Made by a program: the position numbers and the translations under genes. The notes under the pieces were generated by a model. The model was not told where the DNA came from, searched no databases, and worked only from the letters and a program-made list of their open reading frames with translations. Shown here piece after piece: positions 32,088 to 43,104 of a DNA stretch of 64,000 nt. The stretch comes from Cellulomonas xylanilytica (lineage in GTDB: Bacteria; Actinomycetota; Actinomycetes; Actinomycetales; Cellulomonadaceae), in the NCBI RefSeq assembly GCF_007989805.1, contig NZ_BJUB01000009.1:62001-126000 (forward strand), given 5' to 3'. Position 1 is the stretch's first letter. Each line of letters opens with the position of its first letter.

Positions 32088-32921
32088 TCAGCGACCCGGG
32101 CGGGGCTTGCGGGGGTGGGGCTTCTTCGACGACGAGCGGGTCGACGACGACCGTGCGGAGCCGCCCTTGCCGCCCTTGCCGGACGCGCTCGCGCCCTTAC
32201 CCTTGCCGGACGCGCCGGATCCCTTGCCCGACGTGCTCCCGGACGTGCCCGACGCCGACGAGCCCGACCCGCGAGCGGTTCGTCCGGTGGTCGTCGGCTC
32301 CGGGGCGGGTGGGGCGCCGCGGCCGCGGGAGCTCGTGGCGGTGCGGCCGCGGACGATGCCGATGAACTCCTCGGTGAGGTCGTCGTAGCGCTCGGTGATC
32401 CAGGCGAGGCCGACGGCGGACCCGGGGGCGTCGCGCACGACCCGGGCGGTCAGCCCGCGGCGCTGGTGCAGGCGGCCGAGCGACTGCGGCAGCACCAGCA
32501 CGCCGATGCCGGCGGCGACGAGGTCGACGGCGTCGGCGGTGGTGGGCACCGGGTCGCCCGCGAACGGGGTGCCCGGGGGGTCCGCCCAGTGCAGCTGGTC
32601 GTCGAGGGGCACGACGAGGGTCTCGTCGTCGAGGTCGGCGGCGTCGATCTCCTCCACGACGGTCACGACGTGGTCCTTGGGCACGACGACCACGGCGGCC
32701 TCGGTGTACAGGGAGATCGTCGACAGGTCGTCGCCGACGGCCGGCAGCCGCACGAGCGCGACCTCCGCGGCACCGGAGCGCAGGAGCGCGACGGCCTCGT
32801 CGGGGGACGTGTGCACGAGCTCCACCGGCACGTCGGGCAGCCGCTGCTGCCACACGCGCAGCCAGCGGTCGGGGTTGACGCCGGGCACGAGCGCGAGCCG
32901 GAACACGGCGGGCGCGGTCAC
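32088..32921 (-). CDS. LysR substrate-binding-domain protein lacking HTH, with low-complexity tail
   Basis: 277 residues from GTG 32921. Residues 1-190 fold like the type 2 periplasmic-binding domain of LysR regulators (FRLALVPGVNPDRWLRVW, VVVVPKDHVV, DAVDLVAAGIGVLVLP) but no DNA-binding helix-turn-helix precedes it. Residues 195-277 are a Ser/Gly/Lys/Arg-rich low-complexity tail with SGKGSGASGKGKGASASGKG repeats, likely disordered and positively charged. It may bind a small ligand and nucleic acid or a partner through the tail. Such HTH-less proteins occur in other actinobacteria; role unknown. Precedes nothing on its strand but trmB upstream. Confidence 0.8.
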   Translation of the reverse strand: MTAPAVFRLALVPGVNPDRWLRVWQQRLPDVPVELVHTSPDEAVALLRSGAAEVALVRLPAVGDDLSTISLYTEAAVVVVPKDHVVTVVEEIDAADLDDETLVVPLDDQLHWADPPGTPFAGDPVPTTADAVDLVAAGIGVLVLPQSLGRLHQRRGLTARVVRDAPGSAVGLAWITERYDDLTEEFIGIVRGRTATSSRGRGAPPAPEPTTTGRTARGSGSSASGTSGSTSGKGSGASGKGKGASASGKGGKGGSARSSSTRSSSKKPHPRKPRPGR

Positions 32922-32985
32922 GGGGTGCTCCGCGTCCGGCGGGAGACCGTCGGAGCCACCGAACGCCGGGCGTGGCGCATCGTCG

Positions 32986-33804
32986 TCATCGGAACCGCCG
33001 GAAGACCAGGTCACGGACCTCGTGGCCCAGGTCGAGGCCGCGCTGCTCGAACTTGGTGACGGGCCGGTGCGCGGGCCGGGGGAGGAACCCGTCGGCGGTG
33101 TTCTCCAGGAACGGGTCCGCCGTGAGCGCCTCGAGCATGGCGTCGGCGTAGTCCACCCAGTCCGTGGCGCAGTGCAGGGTGCCGCCGACGCGCAGCCGCG
33201 ACCGCAGCAGCGCCACGTGGGACGGCTGCACGAGCCGGCGCTTGTGGTGGCGGGCCTTGGGCCACGGGTCGGGGAAGAACACGTGCACGGCGTCGAGGCC
33301 CGGCCCACCTCCGGGGTCCATCGCGCCGACGACCGCGTCGCGGCCCTGTGCGGTCGTCGTGGCGACCGGTCGCGGCGGGACGGCGGGGATCGCGGTGCGG
33401 AGCAGCTCGAGTGCGTCACCGTGGGCGACGCGGACGTTGGTGAGGCCGCCGCGGTCCAGCAGCCCGAGCAGGTTGGCCACGCCCGGCAGGTGGGCCTCCA
33501 CGGCCAGGTAGTCGCGCTCCGGGTCGGCGGCGGCCATCGCGGCGGTGGTCTCACCCATGCCGGAGCCGATCTCGAGGACCAGCGGCGCGGAGCGTCCGAA
33601 CAGCGCGACGGTGTCCAGCGAGCCCTCCGCGGTCCTCGGCACGGGGGAGCCGGCGTCGTGCACCGAGAAGCCGAGCCGCGGCCAGAGGGACCGCAGGGCG
33701 TCCTCGCGCTCGCGGCCCAGGGGTGCGCGCCGCGGGTGGAACGTGCGGAGCGGCTCGTGCGGGCGCGCGGCCACGTGGCGGAACGCGTCGGACGGGAGGC
33801 TCAC
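32986..33804 (-). CDS. trmB: tRNA (guanine-N7-)-methyltransferase
   Basis: 272 residues from GTG 33804. Adds the m7G46 methyl group in tRNA variable loops, using SAM. Motifs: LVLEIGSGMGETTAAMA for SAM binding, YLAVEAHLPGVANLL, VFFPDPWPKARHHKRRLVQ with the hallmark DPWPK, and TDWVDYADAM with TKFEQRGLDLGHEVRDL at the end. The middle has a somewhat expanded loop (TTTAQGRDAVVGAMDPGG). Followed by the LysR-like gene 64 bp downstream. Confidence 0.95.
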   Translation of the reverse strand: MSLPSDAFRHVAARPHEPLRTFHPRRAPLGREREDALRSLWPRLGFSVHDAGSPVPRTAEGSLDTVALFGRSAPLVLEIGSGMGETTAAMAAADPERDYLAVEAHLPGVANLLGLLDRGGLTNVRVAHGDALELLRTAIPAVPPRPVATTTAQGRDAVVGAMDPGGGPGLDAVHVFFPDPWPKARHHKRRLVQPSHVALLRSRLRVGGTLHCATDWVDYADAMLEALTADPFLENTADGFLPRPAHRPVTKFEQRGLDLGHEVRDLVFRRFR

Positions 33805-33851
33805 GATCCGCCAGCCTAGGCGTCTGCAGGAGGCGTCGGCGCCGGGAGCGG

Positions 33852-34625
33852 TCAGGCCGGCCCGATGAGGGCGAAGACCTCGCCGAACGGTCCGGCGACG
33901 ATCGCCATGCGCCCGAAGGTGCTGTCGGTGGGCGGGCTGACGACCGTGCCGCCCAGCTCGGTGACGCGGGCGGCCGAGGCGTCGGTGTCCGTCACGGCGA
34001 AGTAGATCGTCCAGGCCGGCTGCGCGTCGGTGCCCACCTGCGCGCCGTACCGGCCGATGCCTGCCGCGGGGTGGCCGTCCAGGGACAGGGACGAGTACGT
34101 GAAGCCGGGGGCGCTCAGGTCCTCGACGTCGTACCTGAACACCTGCCGGTAGAAGGCGACGGCCGCAGGCTGGTCGTGCACCATGGCCTCGCACCAGACC
34201 ATCGAGCCGGGCTCGTCGGTGACGTCCCAGCCGGTGTGCGACGCGGCCTGCCAGACGCCGAAGACGGCTCCGGCGGTGTCCGCGAAGAGGGCCATGCTGC
34301 CGAAGTCCAGGATCGGCATCGGCGGCACGACCTCCTTGCCGCCGGCCTCGGCGACGGCCACGGCGGTGGCCGCGAGGTCGTCGGTGGCGAGGTAGACGCA
34401 CCAGGCGGGCGGCGGTGCCGGCTCGTCGCTCATCGGTTCCCCGAGGCCCACGACCCGGCGGCCGTCGACGAAGGCCTGCGTGTAGAAGCCGAGCTCGGGG
34501 CCACCCACCTCGAAGTCCCACCCGAGCAGCGGTCCGTAGAAGGCGCGGGCGACCGTCAGGTCGGGCACGGTGATGTCGGCCCAGGCCGGGGTGCCGGGGG
34601 GCCAGGCCTCGTGTCGCGTCGTCAT
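33852..34625 (-). CDS. Tandem VOC (glyoxalase-fold) family protein
   Basis: 257 residues with two vicinal-oxygen-chelate modules: the first begins GTPAWADITVPDLTVARAFY, the second around GSMVWCEAMVHDQPAAVAFY. Such two-domain proteins are widespread in actinobacteria, often called glyoxalase/bleomycin resistance proteins; the pairing of His/Glu metal ligands is not fully conserved here, so catalysis is uncertain. ATG 34625. Transcribed before trmB, 47 bp apart. Confidence 0.87.
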   Translation of the reverse strand: MTTRHEAWPPGTPAWADITVPDLTVARAFYGPLLGWDFEVGGPELGFYTQAFVDGRRVVGLGEPMSDEPAPPPAWCVYLATDDLAATAVAVAEAGGKEVVPPMPILDFGSMALFADTAGAVFGVWQAASHTGWDVTDEPGSMVWCEAMVHDQPAAVAFYRQVFRYDVEDLSAPGFTYSSLSLDGHPAAGIGRYGAQVGTDAQPAWTIYFAVTDTDASAARVTELGGTVVSPPTDSTFGRMAIVAGPFGEVFALIGPA

Positions 34626-34715
34626 GGGCTCCACCCAACACCCGGACCAGGGCGGATGCACCTGAAGTGCGCCAGAATAGGAGACATCACCCGGCCCGTG
34701 TGCTACTCACGTGAC

Positions 34716-35717
34716 ATGGCGGACGGACCGGACGGCGGCGCGGAGTCCGCGGTCGACATCACGGGACGGTCGTCCTCGGGTGAGTCGGGCTCGGAGAGCG
34801 CCCTGACCGTCGTCGTCGCGTTCGCCGCCAACCTGCTCATCGCCGTCGCCAAGTCCGCGGCCGCCGTCATCACGGGCTCCGCGTCGATGCTCGCGGAGGC
34901 CGCGCACTCGTGGGCGGACGCCGGCAACGAGATCTTCCTGATCATCGCCCAGCGCCGCGCCGCCAAGCCGGCGGACAAGGAGCACCCGTTCGGCTTCGGC
35001 CGCGAGGTCTACGTGTGGTCGCTCTTCGCGGCGATCGGCCTGTTCGCGGTGGGCGCCGGGGTGTCGATCACGCACGGGATCTCGGAGCTGACGGACCCGG
35101 AGCCGGCCGGCGACTTCATCGTCGCGTACGTCGTGCTGGGGGTGTCGTTCGTGCTGGAGGGGATCTCGTTCCTGCAGGCGTCGCGGCAGGCCAAGCGCGC
35201 CGCCGCGACGCAGGAGCGGGACCTGCTGGACCACATCCTGGAGACGAGCGACCCGACCGTGCGGGCGGTGTTCTTCGAGGATGCGGCTGCCCTGGTCGGG
35301 ATCCTCATCGCGGCCCTCGGGATCGGCTTGCACGAGGTGACCGGCTCGCCGGTCCCGGACGCGATCGGGTCGATCCTGGTGGGCGTGCTGCTCGCGGTCG
35401 TCGCGGTCGTGCTCATCGACCGCAACCGCCGGTTCCTCGTCGGCCAGGTGGCGGACCCGCGGATCAACGACGCGGCCGTCCGCGCGCTGCTCGCGCTGCC
35501 GGAGATCGAGCGCGTGACCGAGCTGCGCCTGGAGTTCGTGGGCGCCCGGCAGGTCTACCTGACCGGTGCCGTGGACCTCGCCGGCAACCTGCGCGAGGAC
35601 GACGCCTCGCACGTGCTGGCCGCCCTCGAGCGTCGGCTGGCACGGACGCCGGCCGTCGTCGGCGCGACCCTCTCGCTGTCCGAGCCGCAGGACCCCGCCC
35701 TGGAGCCCGCCCCGTGA
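34716..35717 (+). CDS. Cation diffusion facilitator family transporter
   Basis: 333 residues from ATG 34716, six membrane helices and a cytoplasmic C-terminal domain. Exports divalent metals (Zn, Fe, Co or Mn) by proton antiport. Metal-site motif: SMLAEAAHSWADAGNEIFL in helix 2 (HxxxD type) and a second acidic cluster in helix 5 (FFEDAAALVGI). The HPFGFGREVYVWSL loop is typical. Its stop overlaps a possible GTG start of the next gene (GTGA), so the pair forms an operon. Confidence 0.93.
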   Translation: MADGPDGGAESAVDITGRSSSGESGSESALTVVVAFAANLLIAVAKSAAAVITGSASMLAEAAHSWADAGNEIFLIIAQRRAAKPADKEHPFGFGREVYVWSLFAAIGLFAVGAGVSITHGISELTDPEPAGDFIVAYVVLGVSFVLEGISFLQASRQAKRAAATQERDLLDHILETSDPTVRAVFFEDAAALVGILIAALGIGLHEVTGSPVPDAIGSILVGVLLAVVAVVLIDRNRRFLVGQVADPRINDAAVRALLALPEIERVTELRLEFVGARQVYLTGAVDLAGNLREDDASHVLAALERRLARTPAVVGATLSLSEPQDPALEPAP

Positions 35718-35779
35718 CGGGCGACGACCGGGGTCACGACCGTACCGACGCCAGGTCCGCCGACGAAGGAGCACCCCGG

Positions 35780-37087
35780 ATGACGCAGGACACCGCGCCG
35801 GTCGTGGCGGAGGAGGAGCCGTTCCGGGTTCCGGTGATGAACCTGCTGCGGCTCGCGGTGCCGGCGATCGTCGTCGGCATCGTGAGCGCCCTGACCCTGC
35901 TCGGGCTGAGCCGGCTGGCCGGCCTGCTGGAGCACTGGGTCTGGGACGACCTGAGCGCCGCGGTGGGGCTGTCGTCGGACTCCGCTCTCTGGATCATCGG
36001 CGTGCTCACGGCGACCGGTCTGCTCATCGGGCTGGTCGTCCGGTACGCGCCCGGTCATGCGGGTCCGGACCCGGCGACCCTCGAGCTCGTCGCGGACCCG
36101 CTGCCGCTGCGCGTGCTGCCCGGGCTGGCGCTGGCGCTCGTCCTGATGCTCGCCGGCGGGGTGAGCCTGGGCCCGGAGAACCCGATCATCGGCATCAACG
36201 TGGGTCTCGCGGTGGGGCTCGGGATGCGGCTCCTGCCGAAGGTCAAGGCGCCGATCTGGCTGATGATGGCCGTCGCGGGGACGATCGGCGCGATGTTCGG
36301 GACGCCCGTCGCGGCGGCCCTGCTGTTCTCGGAGCTGGACCCCGGCGATCGCCGCGTGCCGCTGTGGGACCGGCTGTTCCCGCCGCTGGTTGCGGCCACC
36401 GCGGGGTCGCTGACGATGATGCAGCTGGAGAGCCTCGACCTGGCCGTCGACGTGCCCGCCTACACCTACGGCGGGCTGGACGACCTCGGCCTGGCGATCG
36501 CGATCGCGGTCGGCTCGGCACTGCTCGGCCTGGTCGCGGTCTACCTGTTCGTGCCGATGCACCGGCTCTTCCGCCGGATCGGCCACCCGGTGCTCATGCT
36601 CACCGCCGGCGGTCTGCTGCTGGGTCTGCTGGGTGCGCTCGGCGGCGAGGTCACGCTGTTCAAGGGCCTCACCCAGATGCAGGAGCTTCCCGGTCTCGCC
36701 GCGACCACCACGGCGCTGGGGTTCCTGGCGATGGCCGGCATCAAGCTGCTGGCGATGCTCGTCGCCGCCACCTCGGGGTTCCGTGGCGGCCGCATCTTCC
36801 CGGCGCTCTTCGTCGGCGTCGCGCTCGGGTTCGCCCTCCACCAGGCCTGGGACGCGGTGCCCCTCGCGCTCGCGGTCTCGGCCGCGGTGGTCGGGATCGT
36901 CGTGGCAGCCACGCGCAACGGCTGGCTCAGCATCTTCATGGCGATCGCCGTGGTGCCGCAGGTGACGCTGCTGATCCCCGTGGTGCTGGCGACGCTGGCG
37001 GCGTGGCTGATCGTGACCAACCGACCGGCACTCGTGGCACCCGCCGACCCGGTGCCCGCGCCGGAGTCACCTCGCGTCACGCCGTGA
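35780..37087 (+). CDS. ClC-family ion channel/transporter
   Basis: 435 residues, about ten to twelve helices. ClC features include GGVSLGPENPIIGINVGLAV (the glutamate-gate region GxxxGPExP) and SGFRGGRIFPALFVGVALGF (the GxFxP element). It moves chloride or fluoride across the membrane, often as proton exchanger. ATG 35780 is chosen because AGGAG lies eight bases upstream; an in-frame GTG at 35714, overlapping the CDF stop, would add 22 polar residues. Co-transcribed with the CDF gene; converges on the yihY-like gene with an 11-bp overlap. Confidence 0.9.
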   Translation: MTQDTAPVVAEEEPFRVPVMNLLRLAVPAIVVGIVSALTLLGLSRLAGLLEHWVWDDLSAAVGLSSDSALWIIGVLTATGLLIGLVVRYAPGHAGPDPATLELVADPLPLRVLPGLALALVLMLAGGVSLGPENPIIGINVGLAVGLGMRLLPKVKAPIWLMMAVAGTIGAMFGTPVAAALLFSELDPGDRRVPLWDRLFPPLVAATAGSLTMMQLESLDLAVDVPAYTYGGLDDLGLAIAIAVGSALLGLVAVYLFVPMHRLFRRIGHPVLMLTAGGLLLGLLGALGGEVTLFKGLTQMQELPGLAATTTALGFLAMAGIKLLAMLVAATSGFRGGRIFPALFVGVALGFALHQAWDAVPLALAVSAAVVGIVVAATRNGWLSIFMAIAVVPQVTLLIPVVLATLAAWLIVTNRPALVAPADPVPAPESPRVTP

Positions 37088-37961
37088 CGATGCGCGGTGC
37101 CGTGGCATCGTCGTTGCGGCGTCCGCGGACCAGCCGTCCCAGCGCGCCCTCGTCCTCGGCGCACGCCCGTCCGACCACGGTGGCCAGGACCAGCGCGAAG
37201 CTGAACGCGAAGAGCCAGCCGATGTAGGCGAACACCAGGCCGAGCACCCCGTACTGCCGGGCGCCCGCCTCCAGGACGATCGGCAGGTAGACGATCCCGA
37301 CCACGCTCAGCGCGCACATGAGCACCGCGGTGACGGCCCCGGTGAACGCGAGCGCGCGCAGCGGGATCTCGGCGCGCAGGAGCGCCCACGGGACGTACGT
37401 CCACACGACCGTCCAGACCACCAGGCGCAGGACGAAGTCCCACACCTGCGGCAGCGGCACCCCCTCGGTGGCCTGCCGCATCAGCTCGAGCAGCCCGACC
37501 GCCACGATGACCGCGAGCACGGTGGCCAGCCACCGCCACGCCGAGCGCAGCCCGGGCCGCGGGACGTGCCACACCTTCGCGTACATCCGCTCCAGGGCCC
37601 GCGAGTACGCCGTGGCGCTCAGCAGCGCCACCAGCAGCCCGAGCACGCCGACGCTGCTGCCCACCGTGACGTCCGTCGTCACGCTGCCCGCGACGGTCTC
37701 GCGGGTGGCCTCGGACAGCCCCATGGAGTCGGCCATGAACGAGCCGAAGCCCGGCTCAGCGGGCCGCAGCGCCGCCATCACGATCATCACCGGCACGATC
37801 GAGACGAACGCCTGCGCGGCGAGCGTCATCGCGCGGTCGAAGGGCTCGATGGCGACGAAGCCGTCGACCGTGCGCTGCACCAGCCGGCCCAGCGGGGTGC
37901 GGCGGTAGCGCGCCGCGACCCGCAGGGCGCGCAGCCGGGCGCGCTCGACGGTGGTGGTCAC
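37077..37961 (-). CDS. YihY/BrkB family membrane protein
   Basis: 294 residues with about six membrane helices. Family motifs: RAMTLAAQAFVSIVPVMIV near residue 45, SATAYSRALERMYAKVWHV in the middle, and a C-terminal WLFAFSFALVLATVVGRA helix. The family was once called ribonuclease BN by mistake and is linked to surface properties or export; function not settled. GTG 37961 overlaps the stop of the upstream hydrolase gene, so the pair is coupled. Confidence 0.9.
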   Translation of the reverse strand: MTTTVERARLRALRVAARYRRTPLGRLVQRTVDGFVAIEPFDRAMTLAAQAFVSIVPVMIVMAALRPAEPGFGSFMADSMGLSEATRETVAGSVTTDVTVGSSVGVLGLLVALLSATAYSRALERMYAKVWHVPRPGLRSAWRWLATVLAVIVAVGLLELMRQATEGVPLPQVWDFVLRLVVWTVVWTYVPWALLRAEIPLRALAFTGAVTAVLMCALSVVGIVYLPIVLEAGARQYGVLGLVFAYIGWLFAFSFALVLATVVGRACAEDEGALGRLVRGRRNDDATAPRIVTA

Positions 37962-38899
37962 GACAGCCGGGCGTCCAGGAACGCGAGGATCTCCGCGACG
38001 TAGGTGTCGCGGGCCGGTGCGGGGGACAGCGCCAGGTCGTGGGCGCCGCCGGGGATCTCGACGAACGTGACGTCCGGGCCGAGGTTCGGGGCGAGCCGCT
38101 TGATGTCGGCGACGTCGAGCACCGAGTCGGTGGTCAGCAGGCCGTCGTGCCAGGCGTCGTCGGGCCCGGAGGCGTCGGACGCCAGCACCAGGACCGGCAC
38201 GTCGATGGCCAGCCCCTTCGCGACCCGCGCGTGGCCGCGGCGGATGCTGCGCGCGAAGCCCGCCCGGGCCGGGAACCCGTCGAGCGGCTTCCAGGCGAGG
38301 TCGTACCCCCACTCGCCGCCCGTGCCCTCGTGCAGGGCGCGCCCGTAGTGCGGCCCGACCTTGCCGACGACGACGCGGGGAGCGACCCTGCCGATGCCGT
38401 CGATCATCGCGGTCAGGATCGTGCGCTCGAACCAGTTCCCCCGCAGGTCGAGCCAGGGGGCGTTGAGCACCAGCGCGTCGACGAGGTGCTCGCCCCGCCG
38501 TGCGTCGGCCCAGAGCGACGTCACGAGCCCGCCCATCGAGTGGCCGAGCAGGACGACCTCGTCGTGCTCGGCACGGATCACGCGGATCGCGGCATCGAGC
38601 TCCTCCGCGAACCTGCCCAGGTCGGTGACGTAGTTGGGCGGCCGGCCGTCGCGGATGGACCGGCCGTAGTCGCGCAGGTCGAGGGCGTAGACGTCGTACC
38701 CGTGCGCGCCGAGGGCGTCGGCGAACTGCGTGTGGAAGAAGTAGTCGACGAAGCCGTGCACGTAGAGGAGGGCGCGTCGGCTGTCCGTCCCCTCCCGATG
38801 GACCAGAGTGGCAACCGGGTCCGGTGTGCCGCCGTCGGGTCGCAGGGGCAGGGTGCGGGCGGTCCATCCGGGTCCGAGCACGTCGACGTCGTCGGTCAT
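37958..38899 (-). CDS. Alpha/beta hydrolase (serine esterase/lysophospholipase type)
   Basis: 313 residues from ATG 38899. Core motifs: LLYVHGFVDYFFHTQF (oxyanion region), VVLLGHSMGGLVTSLW with nucleophile Ser in GHSMGG, and an ending IPGGAHDLALS that supplies the catalytic His. It resembles the monoacylglycerol/lysophospholipase group. No signal peptide, so likely cytoplasmic or membrane-associated. It is divergent from clpB, 108 bp away, with a HAIR element between, and is followed by the coupled YihY gene. Confidence 0.9.
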   Translation of the reverse strand: MTDDVDVLGPGWTARTLPLRPDGGTPDPVATLVHREGTDSRRALLYVHGFVDYFFHTQFADALGAHGYDVYALDLRDYGRSIRDGRPPNYVTDLGRFAEELDAAIRVIRAEHDEVVLLGHSMGGLVTSLWADARRGEHLVDALVLNAPWLDLRGNWFERTILTAMIDGIGRVAPRVVVGKVGPHYGRALHEGTGGEWGYDLAWKPLDGFPARAGFARSIRRGHARVAKGLAIDVPVLVLASDASGPDDAWHDGLLTTDSVLDVADIKRLAPNLGPDVTFVEIPGGAHDLALSPAPARDTYVAEILAFLDARLS

Positions 38900-38942
38900 G
38901 GCGTGATCGTCGCACGGTGACGTCGTCCGGGTGGTCGGGAGA

Positions 38943-38963
38943 GTTGAGCGGAATAGACTCAAC
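38943..38963. promoter_or_regulatory. HAIR element (HspR operator) upstream of clpB
   Basis: GTTGAGC-N7-ACTCAAC fits the HspR-associated inverted repeat CTTGAGT-N7-ACTCAAG with exact 7-bp spacing and 11 of 14 consensus bases; the left arm's last base and both outer bases differ. It is 45-65 bp upstream of the clpB start, where HspR represses dnaK and clpB in actinobacteria. It could also affect the divergent hydrolase gene. Confidence 0.82.
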
Positions 38964-39007
38964 TTCGGCCGTCGTTGCGATGAGCAGTCGATCACTCAGG
39001 AGGTCAT

Positions 39008-41602
<2,595 letters not shown>

Positions 41603-41609
41603 CGCGCCG

Positions 41610-43064
41610 TCAGCCGAGGCTGACGACACGCTCCCCGTTCGTGGCCACGAGCGAGCGGCCGACCGCGACGACCGCGGGGAAGCCTGCGGGGACCTTCATG
41701 CGGCGGACGAACGTGCCGGTCCGGCGGTCCAGGGCCGTCACGAAGCCCGTACCGACCGCATCCTGGGGCATCTCGACCAGGAGCAGGTGCGGGCCGTCCG
41801 TCAGCAGGTCCCCCCAGTAGGCACCCTCGAGCCGGGGGGCTGTCCACCGGGTCTCGCCCGTCCGGGCGTCCAGCGCGACCACCGCGCCGGTCGCGCTCAG
41901 GTAGACCGTCCCGTCGAGGACGAGCACCGAGTCGTGCCAGCCGGGCGTGGCGACGACGTCCGCGTCCCACAGCTGGTCCCCGGTACGCCCGTCCCAGCCG
42001 TACGTCCGGGCTCCCGTCGACACCTCGAGCCCGGGCACGCTCCCGTCGTCGACCCGCCGCTCGAGGAGCCGGCCCAGAACCTCCAGGGGCGCCGCGCCGG
42101 GGCGGTACACGCGTTGCACCGGGGCGCCACCGTCCGGGTCGGGGCGCTCCGTGAGGAACCAGCCCTGGGACGTGGTGCCCCAGCTCCGCACGTCCGGCCC
42201 CGTCTCGACACGCTCACCGGACGCCGAGAGCATCACCGGGCCCCCGGGGAGACCGGACAGGACCACCATGCCGCCGACGCCGGACGTCCACGTGACGTTC
42301 GCCTCCATCGGGCCGCCTGCCGGGTCGGTGCCGCGGTACCGCCACAGCTCCTCGCCGGTGAGCGGGTCGTTCGCGACGACGACGAGGTGCTGGTCGTCGT
42401 CGAGGGTCGCCGTCGCCGCCAGGCCCGGGAGCACCGCGACCGACGTCGCGAGCGGTCCGGGGTGGTCGGCCAGCACGCTCCCGTCGGTGACGTCGAGCAC
42501 GACCAGCCGCGACCGGGTGGGAGCCGCGGACTCGTCGAGGCCCTCCGCGGAATGGCGCTGGTAGCCGTCCGTGACGAGGCACACCACGCGCTCGGGGTCG
42601 GTGCCCGGGTCGCCCCAGGGGCCGCACGTGGTCGTGGGTGAGGTGCGCGGCTCCACCAGCCTGCCGTCCGGCCCGGTCAAGGGCGTCGACCAGGCGAGCT
42701 CGCCGGTGCGCAGGTCGACGGCGTCGTACGTCTGCGCGCCGTCCGGCCCGGTGACGGGGCCGTGCAGCATCTGGTCCCGCACCGGGCCGAACATCGACGG
42801 TGCCGCGGCCTGGTCCGCGCGCCACCGGACCTCCAGGTCCTCCCCGAGAGGGTCGACGGCCCCCGGCAGCGCAGCGACCCGTGCGTCGGCCGCACGGTCG
42901 CGGGCGTCCGTCACCAGCTGCACGCCGACCAGCAGCGCGGCGACGACCGGGACGGCCAGCAGCCACCGGCGGTTCCGCGGACGGCGGGCGGGGTCGCGCT
43001 CCGGCGGGACCGGCTCGTCGTCCTCGACGAGCTCGACCTGCGCGAGCGTGTCGCGGCGTGACAT
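41610..43064 (-). CDS. PQQ-like beta-propeller repeat protein, membrane anchored
   Basis: 484 residues. After a short charged start, one membrane helix (RRWLLAVPVVAALLVGVQLV, residues 31-50) anchors an extracytoplasmic eight-bladed propeller built from PQQ-like repeats (DLRTGELAWSTPL, NDPLTGEELWRYRG, DGRTGDQLWDADVV, DARTGETRWTAPR). The pattern is that of PQQ-binding-like or BamB-like scaffold proteins; PQQ itself is unlikely to be bound. Role unknown, probably envelope. Converges with clpB (7-bp gap). Confidence 0.87.
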   Translation of the reverse strand: MSRRDTLAQVELVEDDEPVPPERDPARRPRNRRWLLAVPVVAALLVGVQLVTDARDRAADARVAALPGAVDPLGEDLEVRWRADQAAAPSMFGPVRDQMLHGPVTGPDGAQTYDAVDLRTGELAWSTPLTGPDGRLVEPRTSPTTTCGPWGDPGTDPERVVCLVTDGYQRHSAEGLDESAAPTRSRLVVLDVTDGSVLADHPGPLATSVAVLPGLAATATLDDDQHLVVVANDPLTGEELWRYRGTDPAGGPMEANVTWTSGVGGMVVLSGLPGGPVMLSASGERVETGPDVRSWGTTSQGWFLTERPDPDGGAPVQRVYRPGAAPLEVLGRLLERRVDDGSVPGLEVSTGARTYGWDGRTGDQLWDADVVATPGWHDSVLVLDGTVYLSATGAVVALDARTGETRWTAPRLEGAYWGDLLTDGPHLLLVEMPQDAVGTGFVTALDRRTGTFVRRMKVPAGFPAVVAVGRSLVATNGERVVSLG

Positions 43065-43104
43065 GTCGGGACACTACCGCCGCCACCTTTGGCAGGGTGT
43101 GCGC

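Noticed and set aside
35714..35779. GTG 35714 as start of the ClC gene
   Set aside because: It overlaps the previous stop (GTGA) and remains possible, but the 22 extra residues are polar and ATG 35780 has a clear AGGAG site.
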